This document shows, piece by piece, positions 1 to 6,073 of a stretch of 6,628 nucleotides of DNA. The DNA comes from Chloroflexota bacterium. GTDB taxonomy: Bacteria; Chloroflexota; Anaerolineae; Aggregatilineales; Phototrophicaceae. The position numbers were made by a program, and so were the translations under genes. The stretch covers positions 1 through 6,628 of the forward strand of contig JAEVZT010000414.1 in the NCBI GenBank assembly GCA_023392115.1, given 5' to 3'. Under the pieces are notes generated by a model, which had not been told where the DNA came from, did not search any database, and was given only the letters and a program-made list of their open reading frames with translations. How positions within the stretch are numbered: position 1 is the first letter of the stretch; every line of letters begins with the position of its first letter.

Positions 1-952
1 GTATTTGATCGGTAACCCATGTCGTCCGCGCGCCGGAAACGCCGGGACTCGGACACGCGCCCACCCCGTTCAGCTCGTCGACGATCGTCTGGATCAGGGG
101 TTGGTGAACGTGCGGCGGGTTCTCAACTGCGATCGCCTCGCTGCCCGCCGCCGTCGTCAGCCGGATCGGCGTGCTGTCGAATGTCGAGAAGGCAACTTCA
201 CCTTCCGTGCCGACGATCCGCGTTTCATCAACATATTCGCGGCTGGTGAAATACCAGTCGCCCACGCCGAGGAGCCCCGTTTCAAACTGGAAACTGGCGA
301 CGACGTGATCTTCCGCCTCGTACAAGTCGGCGTGTTTGGCGGTCAGCCCTTGCGCCGCTTGAATTGATCCAAAGACGAAATCGAGAAAGTCGAGCGTATG
401 TACCGCCATGTCAACGAATTTGCCGCCGCCACTGAACCGCGGCGTGAATTTCCAGTCCGGCTCCGCCCCTGCCGAGGGTGGCGGCATGTAGAGCTTGATG
501 ACGACGCTCTGCGCCCGTCCGATTGCACCTTCATCGATCAGCGCCTTGATCTTCAGGAAGCGCGGCAGGGCGCGGCGGTAAAACGCTACCCACAGCGGGA
601 CGCCAGCAGCCGCGCACGCTTCACCCATCTGCTGACACTCCGCAAAGTTGAGCGCCATCGGTTTTTCGACGAGCACCGGTTTTCCGGCGCGGGCGCACAT
701 TAACGTATATTCCTTGTGAACGTATGGCGGCGCGGCGATGTAGACCGCGTCGACGTCAGGGTCGGCGATTAGCGCGCCGGCGTCGTCGTACCAGCGCGGC
801 ACGCTATGACGCGCGGCGTAGTCCTCCGCGAGCGCGCCGTTTCGGCGCATGACGGCGACGAGTTCCGAGTTCCTCGCTTTCTGAAAGCCGGGACCGCTCT
901 TGACTTCGGTCACGTCGCCCACGCCAACAATCCCCCAGCGAATGACGGTCAT
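1..952 (-). CDS. Gfo/Idh/MocA-family NAD(P)-dependent oxidoreductase, C-terminus cut by window edge
   Basis: The reverse strand gives an uninterrupted frame of 317 codons from ATG at 952 to the left edge, with no stop, so the gene is partial. The N-terminal Rossmann motif is GIVGVG (residues 7-12). The family EKP motif is at 96-98, where the Lys is the usual catalytic/cofactor-contacting residue. The C-terminal domain carries GGGKFVDMAVHTLD (175-188), matching the family D-x3-H pattern, with D181 and H185 as probable active-site residues. Family members are cytoplasmic and oxidise or reduce sugars, inositols, sugar acids or related compounds with NAD(P). Usual length is about 330-360 residues, and the visible end (CPSPGVSGARTTWVTDQI) resembles the closing region of the family, so little is missing. 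It starts 4 nt after the VOC gene stop with no recognisable ribosome binding site, which implies translational coupling. Family assignment is firm; the substrate is unknown. Confidence 0.93.
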   Translation of the reverse strand, partial: MTVIRWGIVGVGDVTEVKSGPGFQKARNSELVAVMRRNGALAEDYAARHSVPRWYDDAGALIADPDVDAVYIAAPPYVHKEYTLMCARAGKPVLVEKPMALNFAECQQMGEACAAAGVPLWVAFYRRALPRFLKIKALIDEGAIGRAQSVVIKLYMPPPSAGAEPDWKFTPRFSGGGKFVDMAVHTLDFLDFVFGSIQAAQGLTAKHADLYEAEDHVVASFQFETGLLGVGDWYFTSREYVDETRIVGTEGEVAFSTFDSTPIRLTTAAGSEAIAVENPPHVHQPLIQTIVDELNGVGACPSPGVSGARTTWVTDQI

Positions 953-956
953 CAGG

Positions 957-1364
957 TCACGCCCGCGCTGGCGGCAGCATCGGCTGCACGCGCTGCCACA
1001 GTTGGAGCGTCAACCCCCACGGGTCGCGCAGGAACGCCATCCGGTCACCCGCCGGCGATTCATAGATGTCGCCGTCGATGCTCGCCCCCGCCGCCAGCAG
1101 TCTGTCGACTTCCGCCTGTAGGTCGTCGACCGCAAAAGCGATATGAAGCGCGAACACCGACATACCGGCGTAATCGGGCACAGGAACAGCTGGATTCGAG
1201 TACAGTTCAACCATCGCGTTCCCGGACGCGTCGACCATGAAATGCGTCTGGTTCGGATCACCCACTGCGCGCACCACGCGCATCCCCAAGTGCTGAACGT
1301 GCCACTGCGTCTGGGCGGTGGCTTCGGTTACGTTAAAGGCAACGTGTTCTATTCTCAATTTCAC
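957..1364 (-). CDS. VOC superfamily (glyoxalase/bleomycin-resistance fold) protein
   Basis: I chose the GTG at 1364, which begins VKLRIEHVAFNV, typical of a VOC N-terminus, and gives 135 residues. The same frame stays open upstream to 1466, but that stretch lies inside the SDR gene and is not VOC-like. The protein has the paired beta-alpha-beta-beta-beta layout. Candidate metal ligands by position are H7 (IEHVAF), E53 (VELY), H74 (LHIAFAV) and Q121 (LTLQLW). Their spacing parallels the H-E-H-E set of E. coli glyoxalase I, but the last acidic ligand is Gln here. A DPWG motif at 114-117 is typical of the family. VOC proteins include glyoxalases, epimerases, dioxygenases and antibiotic-binding proteins, so the reaction cannot be named. 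It starts 4 nt after the SDR stop codon. AGGA lies only 2 nt from the GTG, so initiation probably relies on coupling. Its place between two dehydrogenases suggests a step in the same small-molecule pathway. Confidence 0.88.
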   Translation of the reverse strand: MKLRIEHVAFNVTEATAQTQWHVQHLGMRVVRAVGDPNQTHFMVDASGNAMVELYSNPAVPVPDYAGMSVFALHIAFAVDDLQAEVDRLLAAGASIDGDIYESPAGDRMAFLRDPWGLTLQLWQRVQPMLPPARA

Positions 1365-1368
1365 TGTC

Positions 1369-2145
1369 CTAAAGTCTATGTAAATGAAAACCACCGTCGA
1401 CGTTAATGACTTCGCCGGTTGAAAACGGCAGATACCCCTCGGCAATGGCGACCACCGCCTTGCCAATGTCGTCGGGTTCGCCCCAGCGCTTGATCGGTGT
1501 CAGCCCATCGCCGATCATCTTGTCGTACTTGTCCTTGACGACACTCGTCAGGTCGGTTCGGATGATGCCCGGACGAATCTCGTAGACATTGATGCCGTGT
1601 TCGGCGAGCCGGTCGCCGAACAAGATGGTCATCATGCCAACCCCGGCTTTGGAGATGCAGTATTCGCCGCGCATGGTACTGCTGGTGTACGCGCTGATCG
1701 AGCCGATGTTGACGATCTTCGGCGACTGCACCACCCCGGCGTGCTGCATGGCGATCATGTGCTTGGCGACTCGCTGGGTCAGGAAAAATGGTCCTTTGAG
1801 GTTGACTGCCATCACTTCATCGTAGCTCTCCGGCGACATGCTGAGCAGGTCGAGGCGCACGCGCGGACCAATGCCTGCGTTATTCACCAGCAGATCGATG
1901 CGCCCGTAGGCGTCGATCACCGCGTTGACGAAGTGCTCGTGATCGCCGAGCTCGCCGACGTCGACCTGAATGGCGATGGCGTCGCCGCCGTGTGCGCGAA
2001 TTTCGTCGGTTGTCGCCTCGGCAGCGGCGGCGTTTGAGCGATAATTGACCGCCAGCCGCCAGCCGCGCTCGGCGAGCGCCAGCGCAACGCCCCTGCCAAT
2101 CCCCCGTCCCGCCCCGGTTACGATTGCCACCTGTTTATCAGACAT
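1369..2145 (-). CDS. Short-chain dehydrogenase/reductase (SDR), FabG-like
   Basis: The 258-residue protein is a classical SDR of normal length. It shows the cofactor motif TGAGRGIG (10-17), D62 before the adenine pocket, NNAG (88-91), N115, catalytic S149, and Y162-x3-K166. R36 after beta-strand 2 (VNYRSN) suggests preference for NADP(H). The stretches RGEYCISKAG, YEIRPGIIRTDLT and RWGEPDDIG resemble, from memory, a FabG-like subgroup often annotated as 3-ketoacyl-ACP reductase. Its setting beside a Gfo/Idh/MocA dehydrogenase and a transporter argues for a catabolic alcohol/ketone dehydrogenase rather than fatty-acid synthesis. I chose ATG 2145 because MSDKQVAIVTGAG begins at the usual distance from the cofactor motif and has GAGGT 5 nt upstream. 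An ATG at 2166 is in frame but would add an unconserved tail. It is the first gene of the leftward operon. The exact substrate is not determinable. Confidence 0.94.
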   Translation of the reverse strand: MSDKQVAIVTGAGRGIGRGVALALAERGWRLAVNYRSNAAAAEATTDEIRAHGGDAIAIQVDVGELGDHEHFVNAVIDAYGRIDLLVNNAGIGPRVRLDLLSMSPESYDEVMAVNLKGPFFLTQRVAKHMIAMQHAGVVQSPKIVNIGSISAYTSSTMRGEYCISKAGVGMMTILFGDRLAEHGINVYEIRPGIIRTDLTSVVKDKYDKMIGDGLTPIKRWGEPDDIGKAVVAIAEGYLPFSTGEVINVDGGFHLHRL

Positions 2146-2147
2146 TG

Positions 2148-2154
2148 CCACCTC
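2148..2154 (-). promoter_or_regulatory. Ribosome binding site of the SDR gene
   Basis: On the minus strand the sequence reads GAGGTGG followed by CA and then ATG at 2145. GAGGT is complementary to the 16S rRNA tail and ends about 4-5 nt from the start. This decides for ATG 2145 over the in-frame ATG at 2166. Confidence 0.7.
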
Positions 2155-2223
2155 GTTTCTCACCATATTCCCGCGCGAGCTTCTGTCAGACCACCTATCC
2201 GACACCCACAAGTATGATACAAC

Positions 2224-2260
2224 TTTCCGAATAATGATAGAGATGTTTGCCTATCGGAAA
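2224..2260. repeat. Inverted repeat TTTCCGA / TCGGAAA, possible operator
   Basis: Perfect 7-bp arms lie at 2224-2230 and 2254-2260, with centres 30 bp apart, close to three helical turns. The right arm extends as TATCGGAAAAG and the left as CTTTCCGAATA, so the symmetry is longer if one base is slipped. The right arm falls between the proposed -35 and -10 of the transporter promoter, a common place for a repressor site. A single TATCCGA at 2196-2202 may be a third half-site. A regulator function is inferred only from position and symmetry. Confidence 0.4.
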
Positions 2261-2274
2261 AGTCATGTTATGAT
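2247..2274 (+). promoter_or_regulatory. Candidate sigma70-type promoter for the transporter operon
   Basis: A -10 hexamer TATGAT at 2269-2274 (5 of 6 to TATAAT) is preceded by TG at 2266-2267, making an extended -10. A weak -35, TTGCCT at 2247-2252, stands 16 bp upstream. Transcription would begin near 2281, giving a leader of about 57 nt before ATG 2338. A second TATGAT at 2213-2218 lacks a -35 and is less likely. Confidence 0.45.
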
Positions 2275-2323
2275 GACGGATGACGAACATAAGATTGAGT
2301 CCAACTGGCACTTACTGATAAAA

Positions 2324-2329
2324 AAGGAG
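2324..2329 (+). promoter_or_regulatory. Strong ribosome binding site of the substrate-binding protein gene
   Basis: AAGGAG sits 8 nt before ATG 2338 after a run of A residues. It is the best Shine-Dalgarno sequence in the window, as expected for a binding protein made in excess over the membrane parts. Confidence 0.85.
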
Positions 2330-2337
2330 CTGACTTT

Positions 2338-3618
2338 ATGCGACGGTTTTTGCCCCTTGTCTTGGTTTTCCTGATCCTGTTGAGCGCCGTGCCGCTCGTG
2401 CACGGGCAGGACGACCCCATCGTATTTGCCTCCTCCCTCCCCCTGACCGGCTCTTTCTCGATCGCCGGGACGAAACATCAAGACGGCTACCAACTATGCG
2501 TCGACCTGATTAACGAGGCGGGCGGTTTGCTCGATCGCCCGGTCGAACTGCTGGTGAATGACAACCAGTCCGACGCCGAAACGGCGATCGCGCAGTTCGA
2601 ACGCTTCATCAACGTCGACAACGTCGACATCATCCTCGGCACGTTCTCCAGCTTGATCGCCTTCCCAGCAACCTCGGTCACCGAGCAGGCAGGCTATGTC
2701 CACCCGATTCCGTCGGCGGCGGCGCTGCGCATTTACGAGCGCGGCTACGAGCATCTTTTCTACTTCCAGCCGAACGTCGGCGAGTTCATCGGCGAAACGC
2801 CGGTGCGCATGATCGACGATCTTGTGCCGGAAGAGGATCGCCCGCAGACGGCGGCGCTGGTCTGGGCGGACGACTTCTTCGCCAACTCGATCGCCGCAGG
2901 GCTGCTCGGTCACGAAGTTGCGATTCCCGGCACGGACACGGTCATCGACCTGTCGCCCGGCTACCTGATCGAAGCCGGATACGAAATCGTCTACACCGAG
3001 CAGTGGCCCGAGCAGGGTTTCTCTGACTGGCTGACGCTGGCGAACGCCGTCAAGTCGGCGAACGCCGACTTCCTGCTGGCGCTGGTCACGTCGCCCGACG
3101 AGGCGATCCAGCTGGCGCGCGCGCTTCAGACGATCGACTACCAGCCGAAAGCCGTTTTCATGAGTCAGGGCGCGCAGTCCGAATTCGCCGAAGAACTCGG
3201 CTCGGCAGCCAACGGCATCATGATCCACGCCTCGTGGCATCCGCTCGCCAACTTCACCGGCGTACTGAACGGTGAAGAATTCACCAACGAAGATTTCCTC
3301 GCCGCCTTTGAAGCCAAGTACGGGCGCACCGCCGACGAAGACGAGTCGATTCCGTTCGCCGTCTGCCAAGGCATGGAACAGGCGATCCGCGCGACCGGCA
3401 CGACCGATAACGCCGTGCTCCGCGACTGGCTCGCGTCACGCACTGCCGAAGAACCGGTACGCACGATCCTCGGCGACTTCTACTGGGATGAACGTGGGCT
3501 CCCGATCGACAAGCCGTTCATTATGGTGCAGTGGCAGGACGAAAATCTTGAGTTCGTCTACCCCACCGACGCCTTCCCCGGCGTCGCCGATCTGGTCTGG
3601 CCGAAGCCGGAGTGGTAA
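2338..3618 (+). CDS. HAAT-family ABC transporter substrate-binding protein (LivJ/LivK-like)
   Basis: The 426-residue protein is the extracytoplasmic ligand receptor of the importer encoded downstream. It begins with a Sec signal peptide (two Arg, then a hydrophobic core, residues about 4-20), with probable cleavage after VHG at 23. There is no lipobox Cys, so it should be a soluble secreted or periplasmic protein. The mature part opens with PIVFASSLPLTGSFSIAG and continues with INEAGGLLDRPVELLVND, the usual first lobe of the type I periplasmic-binding fold. The ligand-pocket region is probably GTFSS (101-105) and IPSAAAL (124-130). By eye, Ala128 takes the place of the Thr that contacts the amino-acid ligand in E. 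coli LivJ. Only two Cys are visible (54 and 343), so the LivJ disulfide is absent. The length is greater than the E. coli protein (about 367). It is the first gene of the operon and ends 96 nt before the ATPase gene. Family is sure; ligand is unknown. Confidence 0.93.
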   Translation: MRRFLPLVLVFLILLSAVPLVHGQDDPIVFASSLPLTGSFSIAGTKHQDGYQLCVDLINEAGGLLDRPVELLVNDNQSDAETAIAQFERFINVDNVDIILGTFSSLIAFPATSVTEQAGYVHPIPSAAALRIYERGYEHLFYFQPNVGEFIGETPVRMIDDLVPEEDRPQTAALVWADDFFANSIAAGLLGHEVAIPGTDTVIDLSPGYLIEAGYEIVYTEQWPEQGFSDWLTLANAVKSANADFLLALVTSPDEAIQLARALQTIDYQPKAVFMSQGAQSEFAEELGSAANGIMIHASWHPLANFTGVLNGEEFTNEDFLAAFEAKYGRTADEDESIPFAVCQGMEQAIRATGTTDNAVLRDWLASRTAEEPVRTILGDFYWDERGLPIDKPFIMVQWQDENLEFVYPTDAFPGVADLVWPKPEW

Positions 3619-3650
3619 TGCACCCTGTGTAAGGGCTGAAATACGACGGT

Positions 3651-3678
3651 TGAGGGGCGCAGGGAACTGTGCCCCTCA
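3651..3678 (+). promoter_or_regulatory. Intercistronic stem-loop between binding protein and ATPase genes
   Basis: A 12-bp stem pairs 3651-3662 (TGAGGGGCGCAG) with 3667-3678 (CTGTGCCCCTCA), with one G-U wobble, and closes on the GNRA-type tetraloop GGAA (3663-3666). No T-run follows (CTCGATACTTACTC), so it is not a canonical intrinsic terminator. It more likely protects the 3' end of the binding-protein message or causes partial termination, giving more binding protein than membrane components, as known for other importer operons. The structure is read directly; the role is inferred. Confidence 0.65.
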
Positions 3679-3714
3679 CTCGATACTTACTCTTAAGTGG
3701 ATGGGCAAACTTAA

Positions 3715-4446
3715 ATGCCGCTGTTAGAAGTCAAAAACCTTTGCAGATACTTTGGTGGCATCAAGGCTGTAGACGACTGCACGTTCGCCGTTGAGGAAGG
3801 CACGATCACCGCGCTAATCGGTCCCAATGGCGCCGGCAAGACCACCGCGTTTAACGTCATCACCGGCTTGATGAAGCCGACCGCTGGCAATATCTACTTC
3901 AGGGGCAAGCCGATTGGCGGGCTTGCGCCGCACAAAATCACCCGCATGGGCATCAGCCGGACGTTTCAAATCACGCGCGTGCTCGGCGAAATGACCCTGC
4001 TCGAGAACATGGCGGTTTCTTCGCCGACGCGGAGCATCAAGGACTTGGTACTGACCGGCATCCTGCGCCACGAGGAAGACCGGGCGATGGAACTGCTGCA
4101 CTTCCTCGGCATTGCCCGACTGGCGCACGAAAAAGCCAAGAGCCTCTCTTATGGACAGCGAAAATTACTGGAACTGGGCTGCGTGTTGATGGCAGAACCA
4201 ACGCTGCTCATGCTCGATGAACCGGCGGGCGGCGTCAATCCATCGCTGCTCGAAACGATCATGGATCGGATCGTCGAGCTGAACCGTCAGGGCAAGACAT
4301 TCCTGCTGGTCGAGCACAACATGGACTTGGTGATGAACATCAGCAGTTCCGTGATCTGCATGGCGTATGGCACTGTCCTCGCCAACGGCACGGCTCGCGA
4401 AATCCAGAGTAATCAGGACGTGCTCGAAGCGTATCTCGGAGATTAA
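3715..4446 (+). CDS. livG: HAAT-family ABC transporter ATP-binding protein, LivG-like
   Basis: This 243-residue cytoplasmic ATPase is one of the two nucleotide-binding subunits that drive import. Walker A is GPNGAGKT (36-43), Q-loop Q85, ABC signature LSYGQ (144-148), Walker B LLMLDE (164-169) and switch His H201 (VEHNMD). The LSYGQ signature, the GISRTFQ segment before the Q-loop and the EPAGGVNP D-loop are typical of LivG rather than LivF. Length is close to the usual 250-260 residues. ATG 3715 is the start because VKNLCRYFGGIKAV follows in the expected register. Its ribosome binding site is poor (GTGGATGG, about 11 nt away), so translation may be weaker than that of the binding protein. 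The livF-like gene begins 2 nt after its stop. All catalytic motifs are intact. The symbol is by family, not by proven substrate. Confidence 0.93.
   Translation: MPLLEVKNLCRYFGGIKAVDDCTFAVEEGTITALIGPNGAGKTTAFNVITGLMKPTAGNIYFRGKPIGGLAPHKITRMGISRTFQITRVLGEMTLLENMAVSSPTRSIKDLVLTGILRHEEDRAMELLHFLGIARLAHEKAKSLSYGQRKLLELGCVLMAEPTLLMLDEPAGGVNPSLLETIMDRIVELNRQGKTFLLVEHNMDLVMNISSSVICMAYGTVLANGTAREIQSNQDVLEAYLGD
4438..4441 (+). promoter_or_regulatory. Ribosome binding site supporting the GTG start of livF
   Basis: GGAG lies in the last codons of the livG-like gene, 7 nt before GTG 4449. This spacing supports GTG as the true start. Confidence 0.65.
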
Positions 4447-4448
4447 GC

Positions 4449-5198
4449 GTGGTAATTCTAGAACTTGAGGAGGTGGTCGCCGGCTACGGCGGCGGTCCCG
4501 ATATCCTCAAAGGGGTGTCCTTAAAGATCGAGCAGGGCTGCTCCTACTGCATCATCGGACCCAACGGCGCGGGCAAGTCAACGCTGCTGCGCGTCATCTC
4601 CGGGCTGCTTCCGGTGCGACAGGGGCGCATCACCTACCGTGGAGAGGTGATCAGCAGCCTGCGCACCGATCAGGTTTTGGCACGCGGCGTGTGCTTCGTG
4701 CCTCAAGATCGGTCGCTTTTCCCGAACATGACCGTACTAGAAAACCTGCGTATGGGCGGCTACATCCTCAATGACCGGCGCGAGCTTGCCCGACGAACCG
4801 ACGAAGTCCTCGAGATGTTCCCGATCCTGAAAGAGCGCCGGTCGCAGCTGGCGAAAACCATGTCGGGCGGGCAGCAGCAGATGCTGGCGATTGGCAGGAC
4901 GCTGATCTTGCAGCCGGAAACGATCATGCTGGACGAGCCGTCGCTCGGGCTTGCGCCGAAGATCGCGCGCCAGATTTTCGACATCGTCGAAGCCTTGAAA
5001 CAGCGCGGCATGACGGTCATCGTCGTCGAACAGAATGCCCGCCTCGGCTTGCAGTCTGCTGAATGGGGCGTCGTCCTCGACCTCGGCAAGACGAGCTTCA
5101 CCGCGCCGGCGCCAGATGTCCTGTCTGACCCGCGCATTCAGGAACTGTACCTCGGCAAGCGATCGCAGCGCCCTCAGGTGACGGAAAACCTGCAATGA
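4449..5198 (+). CDS. livF: HAAT-family ABC transporter ATP-binding protein, LivF-like
   Basis: The 249-residue protein is the second cytoplasmic ATPase of the importer and should form a heterodimer with the LivG-like subunit. Walker A is GPNGAGKS (37-44), Q-loop Q86 (FVPQDRSLFPNMTV), signature MSGGQ (138-142), and Walker B TIMLDE (158-163), followed by PSLGLAP. The switch position is Gln195 in VVEQNA rather than His, which is characteristic of LivF and not a defect. Length slightly exceeds E. coli LivF (237) because of a short polar tail after ELYLGK. It starts with GTG 2 nt after the livG stop and overlaps the permease gene by 4 nt (ATGA), so expression of the three is probably coupled. Confidence 0.94.
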   Translation: MVILELEEVVAGYGGGPDILKGVSLKIEQGCSYCIIGPNGAGKSTLLRVISGLLPVRQGRITYRGEVISSLRTDQVLARGVCFVPQDRSLFPNMTVLENLRMGGYILNDRRELARRTDEVLEMFPILKERRSQLAKTMSGGQQQMLAIGRTLILQPETIMLDEPSLGLAPKIARQIFDIVEALKQRGMTVIVVEQNARLGLQSAEWGVVLDLGKTSFTAPAPDVLSDPRIQELYLGKRSQRPQVTENLQ

Positions 5199-6073
5199 AC
5201 CAGATCATACAAGTCTTCATCCTTGGGCTGACGCTCGGCGGGGTCTACGCGCTGATGGCTTCCGGGCTAACGCTGGTCTTCGGCGTCATGCGGATCGTCA
5301 ATCTGGCACATGCCGCCTTCATCATCATCGCCGCATACATCGCCTTTTACGCGTTCGACGCGTTCGACGTCGATCCGCTGGTGACGATGCTGCTGACAAT
5401 ACCGGCGATGTTCCTCTTCGGAATCCTGATCTACCGCTTGTTCTTCATGCGTCTGAAAGACGACTCGAATTTCGTCGACTCGACGGTGCTCATCAGCTTC
5501 GCGCTCGGGCTGGTCATCGAGGGCTTGCTCGCCTACTTCTTCACCGGCGTGTACCGCTCCACCCGTCCGGACTACGCCACCGACGCCGTGCTGCTGGGTC
5601 CGTTCTACATTCCGACCGGGCAGCTGTACGCGACGCTGATCAGCGTCGGGCTGCTCGGACTCCTGTGGTTGATGCTGCGTTACACGCGCCTCGGCTACGC
5701 CATCCGCGCGACGACACAGAACCGCACGGCAGCCGAAACTGTCGGCGTCAACGTGCGCCAAATTTCGCTCATCACCTTCGGCATCGGCACCGCGCTGGCT
5801 GGCGCTTCCGGTTCGTTGGTCAGCTTCCTGTTCACGTTCTACCCCGGTCTGCATTTCGAGTGGATCGCCATCTTGATGTCGCTGATCGTGCTCGGCGGCA
5901 TGGGCAGCCTGCTCGGGGCTCTGCTCGGGGCGCTGCTGCTCGCGATCGCGTCGTCCTACGTCGGCTTCTACTTCGGACCCACATGGTCGCCGATCACCTT
6001 CTATCTCGTCCTTTTCCTGATTCTGTTGTTCCGCCCACAGGGCTTGTTCGGCAAGAAAGTTGAGGCTGCGTGA
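5195..6073 (+). CDS. livH: HAAT-family ABC transporter permease, LivH-like
   Basis: This 292-residue integral membrane protein forms half of the transport channel. It has about eight hydrophobic segments, roughly at 5-30, 34-54, 61-84, 97-117, 144-162, 190-212, 222-255 and 265-282. The opening QVFILGLTLGGVYALMASG, the segment NLAHAAFIIIAAY and the cytoplasmic loop RATTQNRTAAETVGVNV (171-187) are hallmarks of LivH. That loop is the EAA-like site that contacts the ATPases. The C-terminus LFRPQGLFGKK is also typical. Length is normal (about 290-308). The start ATG overlaps the livF stop as ATGA, with GGAA 8 nt upstream as a weak ribosome binding site. Confidence 0.94.
   Translation: MNQIIQVFILGLTLGGVYALMASGLTLVFGVMRIVNLAHAAFIIIAAYIAFYAFDAFDVDPLVTMLLTIPAMFLFGILIYRLFFMRLKDDSNFVDSTVLISFALGLVIEGLLAYFFTGVYRSTRPDYATDAVLLGPFYIPTGQLYATLISVGLLGLLWLMLRYTRLGYAIRATTQNRTAAETVGVNVRQISLITFGIGTALAGASGSLVSFLFTFYPGLHFEWIAILMSLIVLGGMGSLLGALLGALLLAIASSYVGFYFGPTWSPITFYLVLFLILLFRPQGLFGKKVEAA

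Larger units (their letters stand above)
2146..2337. promoter_or_regulatory. Divergent intergenic control region
   Basis: This 192-bp gap separates the start codons of the leftward enzyme operon and the rightward transporter operon. Its right part is much more AT-rich than the flanking genes. It holds a candidate plus-strand promoter, the inverted repeat TTTCCGA/TCGGAAA, a related TATCCGA at 2196-2202, and a GTCAGAC odd palindrome at 2185-2191. On the minus strand several TATCAT-like hexamers occur (complements of 2213-2218 and 2234-2239), but none has a good -35, so the leftward promoter cannot be placed. No regulator gene lies in the window. Confidence 0.7.

Noticed and set aside
806..1240. 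A 144-codon plus-strand frame across the dehydrogenase and VOC genes
   Set aside because: It spans the junction of two well-supported minus-strand genes and is Pro/Arg-rich low-complexity shadow sequence.
1365..1466. Upstream extension of the VOC gene frame into the SDR gene
   Set aside because: The extra 34 residues overlap the SDR C-terminus and do not resemble a VOC N-terminus; GTG 1364 fits family length and gene spacing.
2494..3369. A 291-codon open frame on the minus strand opposite the binding-protein gene
   Set aside because: It is antisense to a clear family member, is Arg/Val/Asp-rich as expected for a GC-rich shadow frame, and shows no domain motif.
3651..3678. Intrinsic (Rho-independent) terminator ending the binding-protein transcript
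   Set aside because: The stem is strong but no T-run follows, and the downstream ATPase and permease genes have no clear promoter of their own, so full termination is unlikely.
4449..5198. Loss of the switch histidine in the second ATPase
   Set aside because: Gln in VEQN is the normal state in LivF proteins, so it is not evidence of inactivation.
5267..5854. A 195-codon minus-strand frame opposite livH
   Set aside because: Its Glu/Gln/Arg/Asp-rich content is the mirror of membrane-protein codons; no start signal or recognisable motif.
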